From Chloroflexota bacterium (lineage in GTDB: Bacteria > Chloroflexota > Dormibacteria > Aeolococcales > Aeolococcaceae): a DNA stretch of 11,421 nt. Made by a program: the position numbers and the translations under genes. Shown here one piece after another: positions 1 through 5,442 of the stretch (positions are counted from its first letter, which is position 1; each line of letters opens with the position of its first letter). The stretch covers positions 1 to 11,421 of the forward strand of contig VBHE01000269.1 of the NCBI GenBank assembly GCA_005889515.1. Reading direction: 5' to 3'. Under the pieces are notes generated by a model that was given only the letters and a program-made list of their open reading frames with translations, did no database searches and was not told where the DNA came from.

Positions 1-54
1 GCCGTGGCGCCAGTGGCGCGCCCAGGGATCGAAAGGCGGGGCTTGGGACGACAC
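1..54 (-). CDS. Partial gene at left edge, first 18 codons
   Basis: This is a short open frame starting at GTG (54-52) and staying open to the left edge. It would encode VSSQAPPFDPWARHWRHG before the sequence runs out. A GAGG Shine-Dalgarno match lies 8 bases upstream of the GTG, and a promoter-like pair (TTGACG, 17 bases, TATCGT) lies further upstream on the same strand. Together these make a real gene start more likely than chance. The product cannot be named from 18 residues. An 18-codon open frame is weak evidence on its own in GC-rich DNA. Confidence 0.4.
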   Translation of the reverse strand, partial: MSSQAPPFDPWARHWRHG

Positions 55-62
55 AGACGGAA

Positions 63-66
63 CCTC
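63..66 (-). promoter_or_regulatory. Ribosome binding site of left-edge gene
   Basis: The minus strand reads GAGG 8 bases before the GTG at 54-52. This is a normal Shine-Dalgarno spacing. It is the main reason for choosing that GTG as the start of the partial gene. Confidence 0.4.
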
Positions 67-88
67 GAACGGGTGATAACGTGCGATC

Positions 89-117
89 ACGATATATCGC
101 AACCGATCGCCCGTCAA
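89..117 (-). promoter_or_regulatory. Candidate sigma70-type promoter reading leftwards
   Basis: On the minus strand TTGACG (117-112; 5 of 6 to the -35 consensus) is followed after exactly 17 bases by TATCGT (94-89; 4 of 6 to the -10 consensus). The predicted transcript start near 82 would leave a leader of roughly 28 bases, containing the GAGG site, before the GTG at 54. The -10 overlaps a perfect 10-bp AT-rich palindrome, CGATATATCG (90-99), which could serve as an operator. The stretch is clearly more AT-rich than its surroundings, as expected for a promoter. Confidence 0.4.
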
Positions 118-121
118 GCTC

Positions 122-277
122 TCAGGGCACCGCCGTGCGGGCCCTCGCGCGCCTCATCTCCTCCTGGACCTCCCACTCCCCGCGGGCCTGCCAGTCGCGG
201 CCGTCGCGGCTGTCGGCCCCCCACCACGGGCTCGCCGCGGCGAGCACCACGATCAGCATCAGCAGCACGAATTCCAT
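122..277 (-). CDS. Small single-span membrane protein, 51 residues, function unknown
   Basis: ATG at 277-275 and TGA at 124-122 frame a 51-residue protein. Residues 3-15 (FVLLMLIVVLAAA) form a short hydrophobic segment, followed by SPWWGADSRDGRDWQ and a charged, arginine- and glutamate-rich tail. The hydrophobic start, then an aromatic pair, then a hydrophilic acidic/basic segment, is typical of small bacterial membrane proteins and unusual for random translation of GC-rich DNA. No Shine-Dalgarno site sits at the right distance (GGAGG is 18 bases away). A TAnnnT-type -10 (TACGCT, 290-285) ends 7 bases before the ATG, so the message may be leaderless. I do not recognise a family. It lies downstream of and in the same direction as the phosphatase gene, 89 bases away. 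It could be a chance frame, but the protein's composition argues against that. Confidence 0.5.
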   Translation of the reverse strand: MEFVLLMLIVVLAAASPWWGADSRDGRDWQARGEWEVQEEMRRARARTAVP

Positions 278-284
278 GTCGTGA

Positions 285-290
285 AGCGTA
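285..290 (-). promoter_or_regulatory. -10-like element for the small membrane protein
   Basis: TACGCT on the minus strand ends 7 bases before the ATG at 277, the spacing expected if transcription starts at or next to the A of the ATG. The hexamer 17 bases upstream (TTTCCG, 313-308) is a weak -35. This is tentative and rests only on motif and spacing. Confidence 0.25.
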
Positions 291-366
291 CGGGGCCTCC
301 GGCCCGGCGGAAAGTGGCAGGGAGGTCACCTACCGTCAGCTTTCTGCCATCCTCGCAGGGAGCCGC

Positions 367-969
367 TCAGGAGGCCCGCTGCGCCCGCCAGGCCGGCGCG
401 GGGACGGTCACGCGGGTGACCGAGGCGTTGGCCACGGGCAGCCGGGTGAGCCCGTCGGCGCTCTGCACCCGGGCCACCCGGATGGGGCCGCCATGGGTGA
501 CGACGACGAGGTCGGCGGCGGCGGTCTCGGCGGCGAGCCGGGCGAGGGCGGCGTGGACCCGGCGGTGGAGGTCGCGGAGGCTCTCCCCGCCGCGCGGCCG
601 CCGGTCGGGATGGGTCCAGAGCCCCTCGACGATGTCGGCGACGGTCATCCCGCCGCGGGCCTCGTCGAGGGTCCTGCCCTCGAGGGCGCCGAGGTCCTGC
701 TCGCGCAGGCCGGGGTCCCAGCGGAGCGGCAGCCCCAGGCCGCCGGCGACGATCAACGCGGTCTCGCGGGCGCGGGGGAGATCGCTCGACACCACCAGCC
801 GGGCGCGGGGCGCGAGCTCGGCGAGCAGCTCGACGGCGGCGCGCGCCTGGGCCCGCCCCAGGGGGGTGAGCGACGGGGCCTCGGCCGACTGCCCCTGCAC
901 CCGGCGGGCGAGGTTCCAGCCGCTCTCGCCGTGGCGCACGAGATGGAGGACGGTGCCGCCGTTCACCAT
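367..969 (-). CDS. Histidine phosphatase family protein (phosphoglycerate mutase-like)
   Basis: This is a 200-residue cytoplasmic enzyme of the histidine phosphatase superfamily (COG0406 type), which hydrolyses phosphomonoesters through a phosphohistidine. The catalytic signature LVRHGESGWN is at residues 10-19, with nucleophile His13. SSDLPRARETA (61-71) supplies the second conserved arginine, LREQDLGALEG (88-98) the acid/base glutamate, and VVTHGGPIR (156-164) the second histidine, His159. Length is normal for the family. The ATG at 969-967 overlaps the esterase stop (ATGGTGA). The next codon is GTG, forming a GTGA overlap, and could also be used. It is the last gene of the ligase-acyltransferase-esterase operon. 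The substrate cannot be read from sequence; family members act on sugar phosphates, cobalamin and nucleotide precursors, or phosphoproteins. Confidence 0.9.
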   Translation of the reverse strand: MVNGGTVLHLVRHGESGWNLARRVQGQSAEAPSLTPLGRAQARAAVELLAELAPRARLVVSSDLPRARETALIVAGGLGLPLRWDPGLREQDLGALEGRTLDEARGGMTVADIVEGLWTHPDRRPRGGESLRDLHRRVHAALARLAAETAAADLVVVTHGGPIRVARVQSADGLTRLPVANASVTRVTVPAPAWRAQRAS

Positions 970-1922
970 GGCCGGCCTCCGCTCAGGAACGTCCAGATCG
1001 TCTGGCCGGCGCTCGGCGTGGTGGCGTTCCCCAGCGGCCAGTCGTGGTTCGCGCCCTGGTAGGTCGCGAAGACGAGCCGGGTTCCGCCGGTGCAGCCGCT
1101 GTAGGTGGCGGTGAGCAGGCTTCCCGCCTGGGTCGTCGCCGGGGCCGGGGCGCAGCCGTCGAGGGCCTGCAGCCGCTCCACCTGGGTGGTCGCCGCCGGC
1201 TGCTCCGGTCCGGGGTCGCCGGGCCGGTAGGGGATGGCGGGGTCGGCGCTGCCGTCGACCTGGAGGATGCTCGCCGGCCGCGAGAGGGTGCAGCCGTTGG
1301 CGAGCGGCATCGCGTCGACGATCGCGTAGGCGTCGAAGAGGGTGGGGTCCTGGCAGGCGATCGTGTAGGCGAGGCGGCCGCCGTTGCTGTATCCGACGAG
1401 GTCGACGGGGCGGGTGCGGCCGGGGTCCACCTGGGCCACCAGCGCCTGGATGAAGCCGACGTCGTCGACGTTGTTTCCCTGGGCGTAGGCGCAGCAGCCG
1501 ATCGCGTTCCAGGAGGTGCCGAGACCCTGCGGGTAGACGAGCTCGGCGACGCCCTGGGCGACGAGCGGCGTCATCGCGTCGCGGTCGACCTCCTGCTGCG
1601 CGGTGACCGCCTGGCCGTGGAGCACGACGATGATCGGGGTGGCCGAGGTCGTGCCTCCGCCTGGGGCCAGCTGCTCCCACTGCCGGGTCAGGCCGCCGAC
1701 GAGCATGGTGTGCGCGCTGACCGCCGGCGCGGGCGTCGGGGTCGGCGCCGGCGCCGGCGTGGGCGCGGCAGCCCGGGCGGTCTGGACGGGTGTGGCGGCG
1801 CGCACCAGCGGCGAGTAGCGGCCGTGCACCGGCGTCTCAGGGCTGCCGCGCAACGCCGCCAGGCCGGTGAGCCCGATGACCAGCGCGACCGCCGGCAGGG
1901 TGAGGAGCGGCAGCCGCGACAT
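963..1922 (-). CDS. Secreted PHB-depolymerase/LpqC-like esterase
   Basis: This is a 319-residue alpha/beta hydrolase, probably exported. Residues 1-25 look like a signal peptide or membrane anchor (MSRLPLLTLPAVALVIGLTG...) with no lipobox cysteine. A Pro/Ala/Thr-rich linker follows at about 53-68. The catalytic domain starts near residue 95 with PIIVVLHG (96-103). It then has WNAIGCC (138-144) and NVDDVGF (151-157), the arrangement typical of the polyhydroxybutyrate depolymerase / feruloyl esterase / LpqC group (COG3509). The nucleophile elbow is GYSNGG (177-182, Ser179); likely partners are Asp227 (DGSADP) and His293 (ANHDWP). Six cysteines could form disulfides outside the cell. The start is 9 bases after the acyltransferase stop. 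The natural substrate (polyester, acylated sugar or aryl ester) is not known. Confidence 0.85.
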   Translation of the reverse strand: MSRLPLLTLPAVALVIGLTGLAALRGSPETPVHGRYSPLVRAATPVQTARAAAPTPAPAPTPTPAPAVSAHTMLVGGLTRQWEQLAPGGGTTSATPIIVVLHGQAVTAQQEVDRDAMTPLVAQGVAELVYPQGLGTSWNAIGCCAYAQGNNVDDVGFIQALVAQVDPGRTRPVDLVGYSNGGRLAYTIACQDPTLFDAYAIVDAMPLANGCTLSRPASILQVDGSADPAIPYRPGDPGPEQPAATTQVERLQALDGCAPAPATTQAGSLLTATYSGCTGGTRLVFATYQGANHDWPLGNATTPSAGQTIWTFLSGGRPW

Positions 1923-1931
1923 CGCCCGCGC

Positions 1932-3104
1932 TCAGGCCGCCACCGCTTCGCGGGCGGCGGGCGCCGGGGCGGAGGGGGAGGTGCGGCGCTGCGGGCGCCC
2001 GCTCATCGCCAGGCTCAGCGGGGTGCGGCGGAGCAGCATCGCGGGGAGCGCGCCGATGCCGTAGACGAGCGGCGCCACAACCCCGACGACGATCACGAGC
2101 ACCACGGCGATCGGCGCCCGGGTGGAGGCGGAGAGGAGCCCGAGGGGGCCGGCGATCGTGGTCATGCCCATCAGTACCAACGGATGAGCGAGGTAGATGC
2201 CGAAGGAGGAGTCGGAGAGGGCGATCACCACCCGGCGCAGCGGCATGCCGCGCTCGACCCAGCTCACCCCGGCGGTGAAGAAGGTCCAGGCGATGGCGAG
2301 GCTGTCGACGACCACCACCGGCTGGAAGACCCCGCTCGCGTCGACGGTGGTCTCGCCGAGGGCGAGGCGCTGGAGCAGGAAGATGCCAACCGTGGCCACA
2401 ACGCTGACCGCTGTGGCGCCGAGGACGAGGCGCCGGTGTGCGAGCGTCCAGGCGGTGATCCGGTCGAGGTGCCAGCCGGCGACGCCGCCGGCGATCACGT
2501 AGAGCAGGTAGCTGGGGAGCACCGCGTCGGGTCCGTGCACCCAGGCGGTGACCAGCCCGCCCGGCGACCACTGCTGGTGGATCGCCGCCGAGAGGGCCAG
2601 CTGGAAGACGGCGCAGGCGCCGAGCAGCCGGCCGTGGTGGTTGCGGGTGGCGCGGATCAGCCAGCGGATCGCCGGGAAGCAGAGGTAGATCTGCATCGAG
2701 ACCAGCAGGAAGTAGAGCTGGTACTTGGCGCCGCCGGTGAGCAGGTCGCCGCCCAAGGTGTGGAGGAAGGCGCCGAGGGGATCCCGCCAGTGTCCGTCCG
2801 CGAGCATGTAGACGAGCGTCCAGACGGCGTAGGGCACCGCGACGCAGAGGTAGCGGCGGCGCCAGAAGTCGGTCCAGCGCACCGCACGGCGGCCGTAGCC
2901 GTGCATGAGCACGAGCGCGGTGACGACGAAGAAGATCTCGCGGCTGCTGTGGAAGACAACGGTGAGCGCCCCGGCGGCGACGGTGTCCTTGACCGGGACG
3001 TGGGTCACGGTGTGCACCCCGACGACGAGCGCGACGGTGAGGACGCGCATCAGGTCGACGGCGTGCAGGTGGCCTCTCGGCGCCGCCGCGACCCCCTCCG
3101 TCAT
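1932..3104 (-). CDS. Acyltransferase 3 family integral membrane protein
   Basis: This is a 390-residue protein with about ten predicted membrane helices, matching the acyltransferase-3 family (Pfam PF01757) that O-acylates cell-surface sugars, lipids or antibiotics using acyl-CoA or a related donor. Near the N-terminus, Arg20 and His31 form the R-X10-H motif, which in studied members is needed for acyl transfer. SSREIFFVVTALVLMHGYG (53-71) is the usual second helix. SFGIYLAHPLVL (300-311) is the conserved late motif with a second histidine. The hydrophobic part ends near residue 360, followed by a Ser/Pro/Ala-rich cytoplasmic tail. The ATG at 3104 is 1 base after the ligase stop, so the two genes are very likely co-translated. 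The acceptor and acyl group are unknown; the adjacent ligase may supply the activated acyl chain. Confidence 0.88.
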   Translation of the reverse strand: MTEGVAAAPRGHLHAVDLMRVLTVALVVGVHTVTHVPVKDTVAAGALTVVFHSSREIFFVVTALVLMHGYGRRAVRWTDFWRRRYLCVAVPYAVWTLVYMLADGHWRDPLGAFLHTLGGDLLTGGAKYQLYFLLVSMQIYLCFPAIRWLIRATRNHHGRLLGACAVFQLALSAAIHQQWSPGGLVTAWVHGPDAVLPSYLLYVIAGGVAGWHLDRITAWTLAHRRLVLGATAVSVVATVGIFLLQRLALGETTVDASGVFQPVVVVDSLAIAWTFFTAGVSWVERGMPLRRVVIALSDSSFGIYLAHPLVLMGMTTIAGPLGLLSASTRAPIAVVLVIVVGVVAPLVYGIGALPAMLLRRTPLSLAMSGRPQRRTSPSAPAPAAREAVAA

Positions 3105-3105
3105 C

Positions 3106-4599
3106 TCAGGCGGCCAGCGCCGCGCGGAGCTCGCGGCGGCGCACCTTGCCGGTCGGCCCGAGCGGCAGCGCCGGGGTGATCCGGATCTCGACGGGGCGCT
3201 TGTAGCGCGCCAGCCGTTCGGCGCACATCCCGGCGAGCTCGCCGGCGAGCGCGTCGGGGACGTGGCCGCGCACCGTGACGAACGCGACCGCGACCTGGCC
3301 CAGCCGCGGATGGGGCGCACCGACGACCGCCGCGGCGGAGACCGCCGGGTGGTCGAGGAGGACCCGCTCCACCTCCTGGGGGTGGAACTTCTCGCCGCCG
3401 CGGTTGATGACGTCGTCCTCGCGCCCGGCGAGGTGGAGGAAGCCGGCGTCGTCGACCCGGCCGAGGTCGCCGGTGGTGAGCCAGCCGCCGGCGTCGCGCG
3501 CCGGGCGCAGCCGCTCGGGACCGGAGGTCGTGAGCTCGAGGTAGTGGGTGACCACGGCGTCGCCGCGCAGGCGCACCGAACCCAGCTCCCCGGAGGCGAC
3601 GGGGAGGCCGTCGGGAGTGGCCACCTCGAGGTCGACGCCGACCGGCAGCCCGACCGACCCGGGCCGCCGCGTCGCCGCATCGAGCGGGTTGGCGGCGATC
3701 TGCCCGGCGACCTCGGTCATCCCGTAGGTCTCGAGCACGGAGACGCCGGTGTGGCGCTGGAAGCGCTCGAGCAGCGCCGGGGGCAGCGGCGCCGACGCCG
3801 AGCGGGCGAAGCGGATCCCCTCCACGACCGGCGCCGGCGGGGCGGACGCCTCGACGAGGGCGCCGAGCACCGCGGGCACCGCGTTCAGCCAGGTCGGGCG
3901 CCAGGCCGCGACCCGGTCCCAGTAGGCGTCCCGGTCGAAGCGGGCGTCGACGACGAGCGAGCCGCCGCCCACCAGGGTGGCGAGCAGCCCCACGACCTGG
4001 GCGTTGACGTGAAAGAGCGGCAGCGGCGTGTAGCCGCGCTCGGCGGGGGAGAGGCGGTGGTGGCCGACGACCCGGCGGGCGCCGTCGAGGAGCAGCCGCT
4101 CGGAGAGGGGGACGCCCTTGGGGTCGCCGGTCGTGCCCGAGCTCGCCAGCAGCGCCGCGGGGCGGAGCGCGACGGCGTCGCCGGCACGCGCACCGGGCGG
4201 CGATGGTCGGACCTCCCGGGGGCCGTCGGTCGCCACCGTCCAGAGCGCGAGCTCTCCTGAGGTCGAGCCCTCCTCGCCGGTGGCGAGGATGTCGGCGCGG
4301 AGCCGGGCGGTCGCCAGGGCGAGCTCGTCCGTGGTGCCGCGGGGGTCGAGCGGCACCACCGTCAGGCCGGCGGCGAGGCAGCCGAGGTAGCCGGCGGCGA
4401 AGGTCAGCGGATCCTCGACGACGAGCGCGATCCGGCGCCGGGGCTCGAGGCCCGTCCCGCGGGCGAGCGCCTCCCAGCGCGCGGTGTGGGCGGCGAGGTC
4501 GCACCAGCGCAGGCGGCGGCCCGATGCCCCGTCGATGAAGGCGACGCCGCCGGGATCCCCTGCTGCGCGGGCGGCGAGCAGGCGCCCCACCCCGGTCAT
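3106..4599 (-). CDS. AMP-dependent acyl-CoA synthetase/ligase family enzyme
   Basis: This 497-residue adenylate-forming enzyme activates a carboxylic acid with ATP and probably passes it to CoA. The core motifs are present in order: P-loop SSGTTGDPKG (153-162), PLFHV (194-198), YGMTE (292-296), TTGDLG (375-380, ribose-binding Asp378), the hinge GREDDVINRGGEK (392-404) and the C-terminal PLGPTGKV (479-486) with catalytic Lys485. No carrier protein, condensation or reductase domain is fused, which favours a free acyl-CoA ligase over an NRPS module. The ATG at 4599 is chosen because GGAG (4610-4607) lies 7 bases upstream and homology starts there; the frame is open further upstream but lacks family sequence. 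It heads the operon ligase > acyltransferase > esterase > phosphatase. Substrate is unknown: fatty, aryl or other short acids are possible. Confidence 0.9.
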   Translation of the reverse strand: MTGVGRLLAARAAGDPGGVAFIDGASGRRLRWCDLAAHTARWEALARGTGLEPRRRIALVVEDPLTFAAGYLGCLAAGLTVVPLDPRGTTDELALATARLRADILATGEEGSTSGELALWTVATDGPREVRPSPPGARAGDAVALRPAALLASSGTTGDPKGVPLSERLLLDGARRVVGHHRLSPAERGYTPLPLFHVNAQVVGLLATLVGGGSLVVDARFDRDAYWDRVAAWRPTWLNAVPAVLGALVEASAPPAPVVEGIRFARSASAPLPPALLERFQRHTGVSVLETYGMTEVAGQIAANPLDAATRRPGSVGLPVGVDLEVATPDGLPVASGELGSVRLRGDAVVTHYLELTTSGPERLRPARDAGGWLTTGDLGRVDDAGFLHLAGREDDVINRGGEKFHPQEVERVLLDHPAVSAAAVVGAPHPRLGQVAVAFVTVRGHVPDALAGELAGMCAERLARYKRPVEIRITPALPLGPTGKVRRRELRAALAA

Positions 4600-4606
4600 G
4601 ACTCGG

Positions 4607-4610
4607 CTCC
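4607..4610 (-). promoter_or_regulatory. Ribosome binding site of the acyl ligase
   Basis: GGAG on the minus strand sits 7 bases before the ATG at 4599-4597. It favours that start over the longer open frame that begins at the ATG at 4755. Confidence 0.5.
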
Positions 4611-4631
4611 GCAGGACATGGGCAGATGGTG

Positions 4632-4654
4632 TCGTCCGATTCCTTTCGAATCGG
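4632..4654. promoter_or_regulatory. Inverted repeat upstream of the ligase operon, candidate operator
   Basis: The plus strand carries CCGATTC (4636-4642), a 5-base centre CTTTC, then GAATCGG (4648-4654), a perfect 7-bp inverted repeat preceded by TCGT. It lies in the 68-base gap between the out-of-frame regulator C-terminus and the ligase start, 33 bases before the ligase ATG. No T-run follows on either strand, so it is not a normal terminator. The core TCGTCCGAT-N9-ATCGR recurs at 5416-5438 in the paaX/desaturase gap, which makes a shared operator the best reading. Confidence 0.5.
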
Positions 4655-4667
4655 TGACGCGGGCGCC

Positions 4668-4848
4668 TCAGTTCGCCGCCGCGAGCTCCCGGATGAGGCC
4701 CTGGACGGAGCGGGCGTGGGCGCTGTACCGGGTCCGCAGCTCGTCGCCCGGCCATCCCGGGGGCAGCAGCTCGGCGGGCAGGAGGGGGTCGGTCCGGAGG
4801 TGGCGGAGCAGCGCCGCCGCGGCGGTGAAGACCGCCACCGGCCGGTCC
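4668..4848 (-). other. Out-of-frame C-terminal part of the PaaX-type regulator
   Basis: Read one base out of phase from the regulator's stop, this stretch gives a continuous 60-residue sequence to TGA (4670-4668). It runs EDRPVAVFTAAAALLRHLR, then TDPLLPAELLPPGWPGDELR, then a short helix-like end. A hydrophobic helix followed by DPxLPxELLPxxWPG is the characteristic C-terminal domain of PaaX-family repressors (Pfam PF08223 region). So this belongs to the gene ending at 4849. Joining them needs a net +1 shift at or just before the TGA (CTG CTG TGA G). It is either a sequencing or assembly indel, a true lesion, or, less likely, recoding. Confidence 0.75.
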
Positions 4849-5415
4849 TCACAGCAGCTCGCCCGCGCGCCGCGCCCATCCCTCGAGGTCCCAGAGCGCG
4901 GCCGCGAGCGCGACCGGGTCCTCCCCGGGGCGGGCGAGCAGCCAGCGGAGTGGCTCGCGGGCGAGGGCGCCGTCCGGCGCTGGCAGGTTCGCCGGCCGCA
5001 GCCACACCCCCTCGCGCCACTCGGCGAAGCGGGTCTCCGCGAGCACCCGGCGGAGCTCGGCGCGCTCCGCGGCGACCCGGCCCGCGCTCACCACCACCGC
5101 CAGCCGCCAGTCGCCCGCCCACGGCGTCACCGGGGGGTGCCGCGCCTCGTCCTGGGCGCGCTGGCGGGCGAGCAGGGGGGCGCCCGCGAGCCGGTAGGCG
5201 CCGCCGTCCTCCTGGGCGAGCTCGGCGGCGGCGACCATCCGCGAGAGGGCGACGCGGGTCGTCCCGGGCGCGATCCCGAAGCGGTCGCAGAGGCGGACGA
5301 GGAGCGCGGCGGGCAGCTCCGGGGGGTGCATCGCCATCAGCACCGAGGCGACGACCGAGCGCGCCGAGAGCGGCCGCAGGCCCAGCTCCTCGAGGTTGTT
5401 ACGATCTTGACCCAT
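4849..5415 (-). CDS. PaaX-family transcriptional regulator, C-terminus frameshifted
   Basis: This is a 188-residue in-frame product with ATG at 5415. The N-terminus LGLRPLSARSVVASVLM (11-27) and the winged-helix part FGIAPGTTRVALSRMVAAAEL (46-66) match PaaX-family repressors (Pfam PF07848). A YRLAG wing (74-78), RQRAQDEARH (84-93) and a central domain with WREGVWLRPANLP (133-145) follow. PaaX proteins classically bind phenylacetyl-CoA; relatives respond to other acyl-CoAs. The frame stops at GELL-TGA, but the missing C-terminal domain continues in another frame to 4668, giving about 248 residues if joined, the usual family length. It is divergent from the desaturase across 27 bases and lies just upstream of the acyl ligase operon, so an acyl-CoA-sensing role for both is plausible. 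Whether a functional repressor is made depends on the frameshift being real. Confidence 0.82.
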   Translation of the reverse strand: MGQDRNNLEELGLRPLSARSVVASVLMAMHPPELPAALLVRLCDRFGIAPGTTRVALSRMVAAAELAQEDGGAYRLAGAPLLARQRAQDEARHPPVTPWAGDWRLAVVVSAGRVAAERAELRRVLAETRFAEWREGVWLRPANLPAPDGALAREPLRWLLARPGEDPVALAAALWDLEGWARRAGELL

Positions 5416-5435
5416 TCGTCCGATAACTGTAATAT
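5407..5435 (+). promoter_or_regulatory. Sigma70-type promoter of the desaturase gene
   Basis: TTGACC (5407-5412; 5 of 6) and TAATAT (5430-5435; 4 of 6) are separated by exactly 17 bases. Transcription would be expected about 7-8 bases after the -10, at or next to the GTG at 5443, implying a leaderless message. The -35 lies inside the first three codons of the divergent paaX gene. Confidence 0.55.
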
Positions 5436-5438
5436 CGA
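5416..5438. promoter_or_regulatory. Candidate operator in the paaX/desaturase divergent promoter
   Basis: The sequence TCGTCCGAT is followed by 9 bases and ATCGA, with arms CGATA (5421-5425) and TATCG (5433-5437). It has the same layout as the repeat at 4632-4654: same 9-mer, same 9-base gap. It covers the desaturase -10 (5430-5435) and the paaX-side -10-like TACAGT (minus strand, 5431-5426). A protein bound here would block both directions. PaaX is the obvious candidate because its gene starts 1 base away. Confidence 0.5.
5426..5431 (-). promoter_or_regulatory. -10-like element for the PaaX-type regulator
   Basis: TACAGT on the minus strand ends 10 bases before the regulator ATG at 5415 and overlaps the plus-strand -10 at 5430-5435. 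The sequence 17-18 bases upstream is not a recognisable -35. This is tentative. Confidence 0.3.
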
Positions 5439-5442
5439 GCTC

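Noticed and set aside
315..349. TGGCAG ... CTGCCA stem after the phosphatase gene as a terminator
   Set aside because: The 6-bp stem has a 23-base loop and is followed on the minus strand by only three T residues; not a convincing intrinsic terminator.
1719..1770. GC-rich repetitive stretch (GGCGCCGGCG-like units)
   Set aside because: It encodes the Pro/Ala/Thr linker of the secreted esterase. The low complexity follows from codon choice, not from a separate repeat element.
1044..3179. Plus-strand open frame of about 711 codons opposite the esterase and acyltransferase genes
   Set aside because: It is rich in Gly, Arg, Ala and Asp with no domain motif. The minus strand encodes two full protein families there. 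Long antisense frames are expected at this GC content. The same applies to the other long frames opposite genes, for example 4849-7431 beyond the paaX part and 8053-10644.
4636..4654. The 7-bp hairpin as the terminator of the regulator gene
   Set aside because: There is no T-run on either strand, and its core recurs at the paaX/desaturase promoter, which fits an operator better.
3106..4755. Longer form of the acyl ligase starting at ATG 4755
   Set aside because: The extra 52 residues are an Arg/Pro-rich shadow of the regulator C-terminus in another frame. Family homology and the GGAG site support ATG 4599.
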